From Rhodococcus ruber (lineage in GTDB: Bacteria > Actinomycetota > Actinomycetes > Mycobacteriales > Mycobacteriaceae), in the NCBI RefSeq assembly GCF_027270735.1, contig NZ_JAPWIJ010000008.1:62001-126000 (forward strand): DNA of 64,000 bases, read 5' to 3'. Every line of letters starts with the position of its first letter. Position 1 is the stretch's first letter. Below the pieces are notes generated by a model. It did not search any database. It was not told where the DNA came from and was given only the letters and a program-made list of their open reading frames with translations. Shown here in pieces: positions 9,182 through 17,277 of the stretch. The position numbers were made by a program, and so were the translations under genes.

Positions 9182-10117
9182 ATGGTTTCGGGTTCTGCGG
9201 CTCTGTTGTTGCTTGTCGCGGCGGTGGTCGGCATCGCAGCGCACCTCCTCGACTCGCGGGGGCAGGGGATGCTCGTGGCCGCTGCGTTGGCACATGTCCT
9301 CATGCTCGCTGCTGTCCCCGGCACTGCACTCGCGGCCGTAGCGTTCGGGTGGTGGGGCGTGGCGGCGGGCGCGGCGATACTGGCGAGCGCCGCCGCAACG
9401 CAGATGCCCCTACTGCGGCGGAGATCGACAACGAACCGCGACGCCTCGACTCTGACAGTGCTGCACGCCAACATCTGGCTGGGGCAGGCCGATCTCGACG
9501 CGGTGGTCGCGCTGGTCGACGAGCATCGCCCGGATGTGCTCACCCTCGTGGAGTTGACACCCGAAGCCGACGCCGGTCTTCGCCGCAGACTGTCCGAGCG
9601 GCTGCCGCACACCTACGTCAGTGCAGCCGCAGGCGGTAACGGAACCGGCATCTACAGCCGCTTCCCCTTGGTCGACGAGCAGCGCCACGACGGCTTCGTG
9701 ACCGAGATGCTCTCTGCGCGGGTGGAGATGCCGGGCCGGCCGCTCGTGTTCGCGGTGCATCCCGTGCCGCCGTGGCCGCGGGAACCGTCCGAATGGGTCC
9801 GCGAGCTGGGGCTGCTGCGGCAACTACTGGCCAAGATCCCCGCAGACGACGGTCCTGTGGTGGTGGCGGGCGATTTCAACGCGCCGCAGGACCATCGGCG
9901 CTATCGAGACCTGCAGGACGGCCGATTCGTCGACGCGGCGGTGGCGACCGGAGCCGGCATGCTCAGGACGTACCCGGCGCACACCTGGCACCCTCCGGTC
10001 ATTGCCATCGATCACGTTCTGGTGGCCGACATGGCGGTCCGTTCGGTCGGGGCCGTGACGATTCCAGGCTCCGACCACCGCGGCATCCTGGCTCGCCTGG
10101 CTTTCGATCCCAGTTAG
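9182..10117 (+). CDS. Membrane-anchored endonuclease/exonuclease/phosphatase family protein
   Basis: 311 residues from the ATG at 9182 (alternatives at 9137 and 9095 are in frame, none with a clear ribosome site). Two or three hydrophobic helices fill residues 1-75. The EEP domain follows: LHANIWLGQAD (the metal-site Asn), DVLTLVELTPEA (catalytic Glu), VVAGDFNAP (GDFN) and the terminal SDHRG. EEP domains hydrolyse phosphodiesters in nucleic acids, lipids or inositol phosphates; with the N-terminal helices it should act at the outer membrane face. It is divergent from the GMC oxidase. The last bases lie in an 18-bp direct repeat shared with the opposing gene's 3' end. Confidence 0.8.
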   Translation: MVSGSAALLLLVAAVVGIAAHLLDSRGQGMLVAAALAHVLMLAAVPGTALAAVAFGWWGVAAGAAILASAAATQMPLLRRRSTTNRDASTLTVLHANIWLGQADLDAVVALVDEHRPDVLTLVELTPEADAGLRRRLSERLPHTYVSAAAGGNGTGIYSRFPLVDEQRHDGFVTEMLSARVEMPGRPLVFAVHPVPPWPREPSEWVRELGLLRQLLAKIPADDGPVVVAGDFNAPQDHRRYRDLQDGRFVDAAVATGAGMLRTYPAHTWHPPVIAIDHVLVADMAVRSVGAVTIPGSDHRGILARLAFDPS

Positions 10118-10156
10118 AGCTGCACTGAATCGACGCGGTCCCAGTCAGGGCTGCGC
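10108..10156. repeat. 18-bp direct repeat covering two opposing stop codons
   Basis: TCCCAGTTAGAGCTGCAC (10108-10125) recurs as TCCCAGTCAGGGCTGCGC (10139-10156), 15/18 identical, 31 bp apart. The first copy contains the EEP gene's TAG; the second contains the reverse-strand TGA of the VOC gene. Confidence 0.7.
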
Positions 10157-10519
10157 GGGCAACTGCTGCACCGACCACTTGTTGCCGTCGGGGTCGGCGA
10201 AGTACACGAACGTGCCCCAGCCCTCGTCCTTGGGTGGATCGATGGTCAGACCTGCTGCGGTGAGGTGCTCGTAGGCGTCCTGGACGTTGTCGACGACCAT
10301 CAGGATCCCGGCACCCTTGCCCGGTTCGGCGTCGGTGATGTTCTCGCCGATCGCGATGGAGCAGGCCGAGCCCGGGGGAGTGAGCTGGACGTACCGGATC
10401 CCGTCCCAGGGGCGAGCATCGTGGTCGGCGTTGAAGCCGATCGAGACGTAGAAGTCCTTGGCGCGGTCGACGTCGGTGACGGCCAGGGTGACGAGTTCGA
10501 GCTTCATTGTGAGGTTCAT
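10145..10519 (-). CDS. VOC family protein
   Basis: 124 residues: MKLELVTLAVTDVDRAKDFYVSIGF, then GIRYVQLTPPGSACSIAIGENI, and the closing strand GTFVYFADPDGNKWSVQQLP. This is a typical single-module glyoxalase/bleomycin-resistance fold. Two ATG codons four residues apart (10519 and 10507) are possible starts; the longer one is reported. It is followed on the plus strand by the opposing EEP gene's 3' end. Function and ligand unknown. Confidence 0.82.
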   Translation of the reverse strand: MNLTMKLELVTLAVTDVDRAKDFYVSIGFNADHDARPWDGIRYVQLTPPGSACSIAIGENITDAEPGKGAGILMVVDNVQDAYEHLTAAGLTIDPPKDEGWGTFVYFADPDGNKWSVQQLPAQP

Positions 10520-10558
10520 GAAGCAATGATGAGTGCCATTGCGGACACATTCGGTCCG

Positions 10559-11206
10559 CTATGACACCTCGTCGAAGAATGTTTCGAGAATTCTTCGTCC
10601 GTTCTCGGCGACGCGACCGAGGACCAGCGCGTTCGGTGCCGTTCCCGCCGGCATGTGTGCATCGAGCATCGGTTGCTGCGCAGGCGTGAGCTCGACGTGG
10701 AACTGCAGGCCGAGGGCGCTGCCGAGCCGGAACGCCTGATTCCGGTAGAGGTTCGAGCTCGCCAGGAGTACCGCCCCGGCGGGCAGGTCGAAGGTGTCGG
10801 TGTGCCAGTGCACCACCGAGACCGAACCTGCTCCGAAGAGCGATACCCCGGCATCGGTTGCGGTGACCTCTCCGGATCCCAGCTCCGCGACCGCTCCGCG
10901 GTACACCGCACATCCCTGCGAGGCGGCGAGGAGCTGCGCGCCCAGACATACTCCGAGTACAGGGATTTCCCGTCGCACGCATTCGGCAATCAATTCCCGT
11001 TCGGCCCGCACATGGGGGTGGGTGACATCGCCCCACGCGTCCATGGGGCCGCCCATCACGATCAACCCCGCGACCGCATCGGCGGTGGGCAACGAGTCCC
11101 CACTTCCCACGGCGGCCACCCTGTACTCGATTCCGCGCTCGGCCATGATCGTTCCGATCAGCGCCGGACCCTCGACATCGACGTGCGTCAGCACCCACCA
11201 ACTCAT
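10559..11206 (-). CDS. Class I glutamine amidotransferase-like protein
   Basis: 215 residues with the class I GATase triad: nucleophile C87 in VLGVCLGAQLLA, and H170/E172 in LQFHVELTP. The oxyanion-strand motif MGGPMDAWGD is at about residue 51. Stand-alone members act as glutaminases for unknown partners or as γ-glutamyl hydrolases. The start is the ATG at 11206 (MSWWVLTHVD); the upstream extension has no homology. Remarkably, this start codon shares three of its bases (11204-11206 within CATG) with a possible ATG at 11205 of the divergent LLM oxidoreductase, leaving almost no room for 5' leaders. Confidence 0.85.
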   Translation of the reverse strand: MSWWVLTHVDVEGPALIGTIMAERGIEYRVAAVGSGDSLPTADAVAGLIVMGGPMDAWGDVTHPHVRAERELIAECVRREIPVLGVCLGAQLLAASQGCAVYRGAVAELGSGEVTATDAGVSLFGAGSVSVVHWHTDTFDLPAGAVLLASSNLYRNQAFRLGSALGLQFHVELTPAQQPMLDAHMPAGTAPNALVLGRVAENGRRILETFFDEVS

Positions 11207-11216
11207 GACGAGAAAT

Positions 11217-12227
11217 ATGCCCGACGCCCCGGCGGTTGTCCTGGCTGTGTTGTTTTCTCTTCTCGACAGATCCCGCACTCGATCCGGAATGGACGACGCC
11301 TCGGCGCTGCGTCATACCGTCGAACGGGCGGAGCACGCGGAGAAGATCGGGCTGCATCGGTTCTGGGTCGCCGAGCATCACGGTGTACCCGGCATCGCGT
11401 CGGGCGCTCCGGCGGTACTGGCGGCGGCGGTGGCATCGCGCACCTCCCACATCCGTGTCGGATCCGGGGGAGTGATGTTGCCCAACCATCAGCCGCTGAT
11501 CGTGGCCGAGCAATTCCTGATGTTGGAGTCCCTCTTTCCTGGCCGGATCGACCTCGGTGTCGGCCGATCCCTCGGTTTCACCGAACCGGTACGCGCAGCT
11601 TTGCGCAGTGAGCACGCCGATACCTTCGAGGAAGATATCGCCGAATTGAGTGCGTATCTGGACGGTTCGGCACCGGTGACGGCGCGCCCTGCCGCTCCGC
11701 CTCCGCCGGTGTTCGTTCTCGCGACCGGTGCCGGTCTCGAGGTAGCCGCTCGCGCCGGGCTTCCGGTCGTCGTCGGCGGACCGGTGTTGCAGCAGGCTGA
11801 TCCACTGGCGATGTATCGCAGGAGTTTTCGGCCTTCGTCCGCCAATCCTGAACCGTACGTGATCATCTCGCTCGATGTGACGATCGCAGCCGATGCCGCC
11901 GACGCGCGCAGGCTCGCGTTGCCGGAGGCGTGGGCGATTGCACGGTCGCGGCGTGAGGGTGAGTTCCCGGGGCTGGAGCCGGTGTCGGCCATCGACGACT
12001 CCCGGTGGACGCCGCGCACGCGGGACCGCATCGAGGACTCGCTCGCATCGACGATTCTCGGGACCGCAGGGCAGGTGCGTCCGCGGCTGGAGGAGTTGAT
12101 CGATCGCACCGGCGCGAACGAGATCATGGCCTCGACTTCGACGTACGATCGCGCCGAGTTGTTCGACGCCGACGCCGCTTTCGCTCAGCTCGCCGGTGTT
12201 GTGGGTTCAACAGTTGTCGTGGGTTGA
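11217..12227 (+). CDS. LLM-class (luciferase-like) flavin-dependent oxidoreductase
   Basis: 336 residues of the bacterial-luciferase-like TIM barrel. Characteristic segments are HRFWVAEHHGVPGIASGAPAVLAA, HIRVGSGGVMLPNHQPLIVAEQF and LFPGRIDLGVGRSLG, which belong to the MsnO8-like subgroup that binds FMN or F420. Starts at 11217 or 11205 are both possible; neither has a good ribosome site, so a leaderless message is plausible. The last 43 bases overlap the opposing LysR gene. The 3' end, including the stop, lies in an 18-bp direct duplication (12201-12236). Substrate unknown. Confidence 0.85.
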   Translation: MPDAPAVVLAVLFSLLDRSRTRSGMDDASALRHTVERAEHAEKIGLHRFWVAEHHGVPGIASGAPAVLAAAVASRTSHIRVGSGGVMLPNHQPLIVAEQFLMLESLFPGRIDLGVGRSLGFTEPVRAALRSEHADTFEEDIAELSAYLDGSAPVTARPAAPPPPVFVLATGAGLEVAARAGLPVVVGGPVLQQADPLAMYRRSFRPSSANPEPYVIISLDVTIAADAADARRLALPEAWAIARSRREGEFPGLEPVSAIDDSRWTPRTRDRIEDSLASTILGTAGQVRPRLEELIDRTGANEIMASTSTYDRAELFDADAAFAQLAGVVGSTVVVG

Positions 12228-13111
12228 ACAGGCTGAACCGGTGCCGTCGCCGCCAGCGCTGCCACGAGGTCGCGTTGAATGTCGGTGACGGGCACGGTGG
12301 CGTCGACCACAGCCGATACCGGTAGTCGCAGTCTTCGGTCGGCCTCGGTGCGGAAGACGAGCCCGGTCTTGGGGGTGCTGTCGGCGGTGCTGGCGTACAG
12401 AATCGTCCAGCATTGCGGGTGGTTGAGTAGCTCGGCGCTTGCGGTGTGATCCGATGCGACAGGCGGCCCGAACGTGAGTGGGAGCCCGCTGCGTTTCATC
12501 TCGCGCTCGATCACCCGGTGCAGCAGGATTTGTTCGCTGCGTTTGGGCAGCAGCAGCGGGTAACCGGCGAGCTGGCTCAGGCTCGGATTGTCCTCGCCGG
12601 CCAGCGGATGGCCCTCGGCGAGCGCGACGACGAGGTCCTCGGTCCACAGTTCGGTCACGTGCAGCCCCGAACGTTCGACGCTGCCGCGAATGAGCGCTAC
12701 CTGGCAGTCCCCGGACGTCACCGCTTCGATCTGTTCTGCGAATCGTTTCAGCACGAAGTCGATCTCGGCGTCGGGATGGTGTTCGCGCACCGAGACGATG
12801 GCCGCGATGGCGTTCGCGGCGAAGGTCATGTTTCCGGTGAGGCGCAGTTGGTTCCGGCGGCGCGCCGTCAACGCCAGGGCGGCCTGCTCGAGCTCCACCA
12901 TGTGCCGCGCGATGGAGACCAATTGTGCTCCCACAACGGTCAATCGAACGACACGTGAGGTTCGCTCGAACAGCGGCTCGCCGATCTCTCGTTCCAGCTT
13001 GCCGATCTGCAAACTGATCGCGGACTGCGAGACGTAGCAGCGCTCGGCGGCACGCGAGAAGTTCAGTTCCTCCCCGACCGCGAGGAAGTACTTCAGCTGT
13101 CGCAGTTCCAC
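12185..13111 (-). CDS. LysR family transcriptional regulator
   Basis: 308 residues. The helix-turn-helix (FSRAAERCYVSQSAISLQIGKLE) is at residues ~17-40 and a periplasmic-binding-protein-like effector domain follows. The GTG at 13111 gives the standard LysR N terminus (ELRQLKYFLAVGEELNF) and has TTGGAGA upstream. Divergent from the NADH dehydrogenase gene, with a T-N11-A palindrome between them. The C-terminal tail (VQPVQPTTTVEPTTP) is encoded by DNA overlapping the LLM gene's end, with a direct duplication just upstream of its stop. Effector unknown. Confidence 0.88.
   Translation of the reverse strand: MELRQLKYFLAVGEELNFSRAAERCYVSQSAISLQIGKLEREIGEPLFERTSRVVRLTVVGAQLVSIARHMVELEQAALALTARRRNQLRLTGNMTFAANAIAAIVSVREHHPDAEIDFVLKRFAEQIEAVTSGDCQVALIRGSVERSGLHVTELWTEDLVVALAEGHPLAGEDNPSLSQLAGYPLLLPKRSEQILLHRVIEREMKRSGLPLTFGPPVASDHTASAELLNHPQCWTILYASTADSTPKTGLVFRTEADRRLRLPVSAVVDATVPVTDIQRDLVAALAATAPVQPVQPTTTVEPTTPAS
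12201..12236. repeat. 18-bp direct duplication at convergent gene ends
   Basis: GTGGGTTCAACAGTTGTC (12201-12218) followed directly by GTGGGTTGAACAGGCTGA (12219-12236). The C-to-G difference turns TTCAAC into TTGAAC and creates the TGA stop of the LLM oxidoreductase. On the other strand the repeats encode part of the LysR tail. Confidence 0.7.
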
Positions 13112-13125
13112 GCACGTCTCCAATC

Positions 13126-13140
13126 ATGAGTTCTACTCAT
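13126..13140. promoter_or_regulatory. LysR-type T-N11-A operator
   Basis: ATGAG-TTCTA-CTCAT is a perfect 5-bp inverted repeat whose T (13127) and A (13139) are separated by 11 bases, the classical LysR-family binding pattern. It is 15 bp upstream of the lysR GTG and ~100 bp upstream of ndh, suitable for autoregulation and control of ndh. Confidence 0.6.
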
Positions 13141-13242
13141 GGATGCTATTCCAACTTTCACGTTGATAGACCACCGAGGTCGGAGTTTCATGGAGATAGT
13201 TCTTCGTTTGGGAAAGGACTTGCGTTCAGAAAGGGATGTGCT

Positions 13243-14565
13243 GTGAAAACGTACGACGTCGTCATCGTGGGATCGGGATTCGGAGCGTTGGCTGCCGCCA
13301 AGTCTCTGGGCAAGGCCGGTGTGACGTTCTCGCTCATTTCCAGCACCACCGAGCACCTGTTTCAGCCGTTGCTCTACCAGGCCGCAACCGGAATGCTCTC
13401 GACGGGTGAGATCGCCCCGCCGATCCGACGCATCCTCTCGCAGTACGACTCCGCCGACGTCCGTCTGGGACGCGTCGTCGACGTAGATCCTGAGGCTCAC
13501 CAGGTGACCTATATCGGTGCCGGGCAGAGCCACACCATCGGCTTCGGTCGGCTCATCGTCGCAACCGGTGCCACGCAGGCGTACTTCGGCCGCGACGAGT
13601 TCAAGGACCGCACCTTCGCGCTCAAGACGGTGGACGACGCGATCGCGCTCCGTGAGCAGATCCTGAGCTGCTACGAGACTGCGCACATGACGACCGATCC
13701 GGCCGCCCGCAAGGAGTTGCTGAGCTTCGTCGTCGTCGGTGCAGGTGCGACGGGCGTCGAATTGGCCGGACAGATCAGGGATCTCGCGCACCGGTACTTC
13801 GCCGGCTCGTTCCCCGACATCGACCCGGGCGACGTCACGGTCACCCTCGTCGACGGTGTGAAGGAAGTTCTGCCCGCATTCGGCGGCAAGCTCAGCACCT
13901 ACGCCCGCACGAAGCTCGAGAAGTCCGGTGTCGATGTCGTCACCGGTGCCATGGTCACCGACATCGCCGACGACGTCGTCACGGTGCAGGATGTCGACAC
14001 CAAGACTTCGCGTACCTACCCGGCCAAGACCGTCATCTGGTCGGCAGGCGTTCAGGCGAGCGAGCTGGCAGCCACGATCGCCGAGCGCACCGGATGCGAA
14101 ACCGACCGTGCCGGACGTCTTCTCGTGCACGAGGATCTGACGGTCGGCTCGGCGAAGGACATCTACGCGATCGGCGACGTGACGTCGTTGAACAAGCTCC
14201 CCGGACAGTCACCCGTGGCCATGCAGCAGGGCAGGCACGTCGCGAAGATGATCATCGGGAAGGTGGACGCCGGAACGCCGTTCGAGTACACCGACAAGGG
14301 CAGCATGTCGATCGTCGGCCGATTCAGTGCTGTGGCACGGCTGTTCGGCAAGGTCGACATGTCCGGTCCGATCGCCTGGCTCATGTGGCTCGCGGTGCAC
14401 CTGATGTACCTGGTCGGGTTCCGAAACCGCTACGTTGCCGTGGTGTCGTGGATGACCTCGTACATCGGCGACAAGCGACCGCACTTTCAGTACACCGATC
14501 ACTCTGCTTCGCTGGTGGAGCGAGCCAGTGAGACTGCGGATGACGAAGAGCGAAAGGCAGCCTAG
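13243..14565 (+). CDS. ndh: Type II NADH dehydrogenase (NDH-2)
   Basis: 440 residues. FAD-binding GSGFGALAAAKSLGKAG is at residues 10-26 and the NADH-binding Rossmann motif VVVGAGATGVELAGQIRD at about 165. The quinone-side motif SPVAMQQGRHVA and the C-terminal membrane-associating helices (WLMWLAVHLMYLVGF) are typical of mycobacterial Ndh. It transfers electrons from NADH to menaquinone without pumping protons. The start is the GTG at 13243, with AAAGGGA upstream and the Rossmann fold beginning immediately; a longer frame opens upstream but lacks homology. The TAG shares the four bases CTAG with the opposing response-regulator stop. Confidence 0.95.
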   Translation: MKTYDVVIVGSGFGALAAAKSLGKAGVTFSLISSTTEHLFQPLLYQAATGMLSTGEIAPPIRRILSQYDSADVRLGRVVDVDPEAHQVTYIGAGQSHTIGFGRLIVATGATQAYFGRDEFKDRTFALKTVDDAIALREQILSCYETAHMTTDPAARKELLSFVVVGAGATGVELAGQIRDLAHRYFAGSFPDIDPGDVTVTLVDGVKEVLPAFGGKLSTYARTKLEKSGVDVVTGAMVTDIADDVVTVQDVDTKTSRTYPAKTVIWSAGVQASELAATIAERTGCETDRAGRLLVHEDLTVGSAKDIYAIGDVTSLNKLPGQSPVAMQQGRHVAKMIIGKVDAGTPFEYTDKGSMSIVGRFSAVARLFGKVDMSGPIAWLMWLAVHLMYLVGFRNRYVAVVSWMTSYIGDKRPHFQYTDHSASLVERASETADDEERKAA

Positions 14566-15215
14566 CTGCCCACCAGGCCGTTGCGGTAGGCCCAGATCAC
14601 CACGTGGACTCGGGTGTTGACGTCGAGTTTGCGACAGATGTTCCCGACATGAGTCTTCACGGTGCTCTGTTCGAGTTGCAGGGCCCGGGCAATGTCGTTG
14701 TTGCCCAGGCCCTGCGACAACAGTTGCACCACTTCCATTTCGCGCAGACTCAGGTCATGTTGCGGTGCAACGGAAGTGGTTCGACTCGGTCTACCCCGGC
14801 GGGCGAACTCCGTCATCAGACGTGGGGTCAGGCGGGGTGAGAGCGCCGCACCGCCGCCGGCCACGGTGACCACCGCGTCGGCGAGCTCGTCGGGATCGGT
14901 GTCCTTGAGCAGAAAGCCGGATGCACCACTGTCCAGCGCCGCGAACACGTACTCGTCGAGGTCGAACGTGGTGACGACGATGATGCGGACAGTGTCGAAC
15001 CGCGCCAGAATCTCCCGTGTTGCGGTCAGACCGTCTCCGTTCGGCATCCTGATGTCCATCAGTACGACGTCGGGGTGAAGGGCAGTAACCTGTTGTACGG
15101 CATGCTTTCCCGAGGTGGCATGTCCGACGACGTGGATATCGGGATGGCCGGCCAGAAACAGCTCGAACCCCTGTCGAACCACGGGCTGATCGTCAGCGAT
15201 CAGGACGGTGATCAT
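14562..15215 (-). CDS. NarL/LuxR-type response regulator
   Basis: 217 residues. The receiver domain has acidic residues ADD (8-9), phospho-acceptor D54 in VLMDIRMPNG and the conserved Lys in GFLLKDTD. The C-terminal LuxR helix-turn-helix is LSLREMEVVQLLSQGLGNNDIARALQLEQSTVKTHV. The start is ATG 15215, which overlaps the histidine kinase stop (ATGA), so the two are translationally coupled partners. Output genes are not evident locally. Its stop overlaps that of ndh on the other strand. Confidence 0.94.
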   Translation of the reverse strand: MITVLIADDQPVVRQGFELFLAGHPDIHVVGHATSGKHAVQQVTALHPDVVLMDIRMPNGDGLTATREILARFDTVRIIVVTTFDLDEYVFAALDSGASGFLLKDTDPDELADAVVTVAGGGAALSPRLTPRLMTEFARRGRPSRTTSVAPQHDLSLREMEVVQLLSQGLGNNDIARALQLEQSTVKTHVGNICRKLDVNTRVHVVIWAYRNGLVGS

Positions 15216-16543
15216 GCCGGTACCTCGAGTGGCCGGGAGATCGTTCCGCCGACAGGCAGCCGAGCGCGTACGGACCACGTGGTTCCGTCGGCAGACAATC
15301 CGGCGTCGAGGGTTCCTCCGAGCAGTGCGGCTCGCTCCCGCATTCCCGGGATGCCGAAACCCTGTCCAGCCGATTCGCGCCGGTCGGGCGCGTCCGAGCT
15401 GATCGTGTTGCTCACGGTCACGTCGATGACCGACGAACTATCTGACACCTGCACACTCACATCGCAGTTCGGCGCATGGCGTCGGGCGTTGGACAACGCT
15501 TCCTGAACGATGCGATAGCACGTCAATTGCACGGCGCTGTCGGTGTCGGTGTCGTCCGTGTCTCCGGCGGCGTTCACCCCGACGTCTACCGTGATGGACG
15601 CGAACGACATTCGTGACTGCTCGATCAAATCGGGGATGTCGGCGATCATCGGCTGCGGTGCGCTTTGATTCCCCAGTCTGTCGTTCGTGGTGCTCGGGCG
15701 CAGGATGCCGACGATCTGGCGCAGGCTGTCGAGGGTGCGCTGGCCGTGTCCGATTGCGCCGGTGAGTAGTTCGCGTGCCTGTTCGGGATTGCTCGTGATG
15801 AGCGTCTTCGATGCCTTGGCTTGGATGAGCATTCCGGTCAGGTGGTGGGCAGCGACGTCGTGGAGTTCGCGAGCCATGGTCTTCCGTTCGTTGTCGAGTG
15901 CCGCATCCAGTTGTTGCCGGTGCTCGAGTTCGGCTCGGTCCAGTGCCGCCTCGTTCTCGAGTTCCTGGGTCCGGTTGCGCGCGATGTACTTTCCGAGGGC
16001 GATGAGCACCGTGTAGTTGATGATCAGATTCGCCACCTGCTCGGCTACGACGCCGATCGTGCCACCGGGGCCCGCTGCGGCATCAGGGAAGGACAGGCGG
16101 GTGTCGACGCTGACAACGATTTCGAGGATCAGCCCGAGAGCGAGGGGGGCAAACAGGCGCGGCCCGGTCACCCGAATCGCCAACGCGGCGATGGCAAACC
16201 AGTACAGCGGGGTGAACCCGAGAGTGCGGTCGGGCAGAACCAGAATCAGCGCGACACTGATCGCAACCACCGTCAGATACGACGTGACGGGAAACGACCG
16301 GCGTGCACACGTCACAGCAGTCATCGCAATCAGGGCAACGGCACTCACCACGATCAGGGCTGGGCTGCCGACGAGTTCGTCCCTGGTGTCACCGACCATG
16401 CTCGTCGAGAGCTGGAACCCGGCATAAACGACGGTGGCCACCAGCATTTCGATCGGCAGTACAGCGGGATTGCGCGGCCGCCACGCGGGTCCGAACCTGC
16501 GCAGCATCACGGAACCAGCCGCCACCCGCGAACCTCCCAGCAT
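15212..16543 (-). CDS. Sensor histidine kinase (HisKA_3 type)
   Basis: 443 residues. Five or six hydrophobic segments (residues ~25-185) form a membrane sensor domain, followed by a coiled-coil linker. The HisKA_3 dimerisation box ERKTMARELHDVAAHHLTGML holds the phospho-accepting His. The HATPase_c domain has its N box YRIVQEALSNARRHAPN and G box GQGFGIPGMRERAALLGG. The start ATG 16543 overlaps the upstream gene's TGA (TGATG) and the stop overlaps the regulator's ATG. This gives a membrane protein-kinase-regulator operon. The signal sensed is unknown; the coupled membrane protein may take part in sensing. Confidence 0.93.
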   Translation of the reverse strand: MLGGSRVAAGSVMLRRFGPAWRPRNPAVLPIEMLVATVVYAGFQLSTSMVGDTRDELVGSPALIVVSAVALIAMTAVTCARRSFPVTSYLTVVAISVALILVLPDRTLGFTPLYWFAIAALAIRVTGPRLFAPLALGLILEIVVSVDTRLSFPDAAAGPGGTIGVVAEQVANLIINYTVLIALGKYIARNRTQELENEAALDRAELEHRQQLDAALDNERKTMARELHDVAAHHLTGMLIQAKASKTLITSNPEQARELLTGAIGHGQRTLDSLRQIVGILRPSTTNDRLGNQSAPQPMIADIPDLIEQSRMSFASITVDVGVNAAGDTDDTDTDSAVQLTCYRIVQEALSNARRHAPNCDVSVQVSDSSSVIDVTVSNTISSDAPDRRESAGQGFGIPGMRERAALLGGTLDAGLSADGTTWSVRARLPVGGTISRPLEVPA

Positions 16544-17133
16544 CAGAGTCGACTCCGTTCTCCTGCCGAATCTTTCGAACTCGTATCTTTCGAGCCTGCA
16601 GTTCTGGAACCCAGCACCCACAGTGGTCCGGTGACGAACCAGAAGAACGTGATGACGCCGAGTGGTTGGATCACGGTCTTCAGCGCTGCTGCCTGCTCCG
16701 AGTCTGCCACGGTGTAGGCGAGCCCGTAGGTGATCACCAGAGCGATCGCCGCTGCGCACAGCCACTTCACGAATCCACGGATCTCGTTGCGGTAGGCCTG
16801 CGGGCCGGCTTTGGGAGGCTTCACCGGTGCGGGTCCGCCGGCGAATCGGTGCGCGAAGCGCACATCGAGCCACGTCACGGTGGAGTGCGCGAACACGACG
16901 GTCCAGCCGAGGTAGATACCGGCGAGGCGGTGGGCGAATTGGACCTCGCCGCCGCGGTGTAGATCCAGTGCCACCGCCGCGACGAGGACGAGATCGAGGA
17001 CCGGGAGGAGGGAGAGTGTGATCGTGCTGGCGCGACGCAAGCGTGCCACGTACCGCAGGCACAACCCGCCGATAACCAGCATCCAGAAGCCGACCTCGCA
17101 GAGTGCGATCGTGAGCAGAATCGGATTGTTCAT
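16543..17133 (-). CDS. Integral membrane protein of a two-component operon
   Basis: 196 residues with about five transmembrane segments (e.g. LLTIALCEVGFWMLVIGG, TLSLLPVLDLVLVAAVAL, VITFFWFVTGPLWVLG) and a charged cytoplasmic tail (SKDTSSKDS...). I do not recognise a catalytic family. The ATG 17133 (MNNPILLTIAL) is chosen because the preceding in-frame stretch is not membrane-like. The stop overlaps the kinase ATG, so it is co-translated and may modulate that kinase. A 15-bp tandem duplication near its 3' end encodes the SKDT/SKDS tail repeat. Confidence 0.7.
   Translation of the reverse strand: MNNPILLTIALCEVGFWMLVIGGLCLRYVARLRRASTITLSLLPVLDLVLVAAVALDLHRGGEVQFAHRLAGIYLGWTVVFAHSTVTWLDVRFAHRFAGGPAPVKPPKAGPQAYRNEIRGFVKWLCAAAIALVITYGLAYTVADSEQAAALKTVIQPLGVITFFWFVTGPLWVLGSRTAGSKDTSSKDSAGERSRL
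16570..16599. repeat. 15-bp tandem duplication near a gene 3' end
   Basis: ATCTTTCGAACTCGT (16570-16584) followed by ATCTTTCGAGCCTGC (16585-16599), 11/15 identical, in frame in the membrane protein's C-terminal tail, ~27 bp before its stop. Confidence 0.6.
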
Positions 17134-17277
17134 GGGCCATACTTCACCGCAGCCGAGGTGCGGGCGATACCCCCGAGTAGGCGTCGTGCCTGGTGGTTCG
17201 GCAGAACGTACGACAGATGTCTCCACCGAAAGTCGTACCGCTCCAGCCTGGTCGATCAGCAGACTAGGCTCGTCGCC

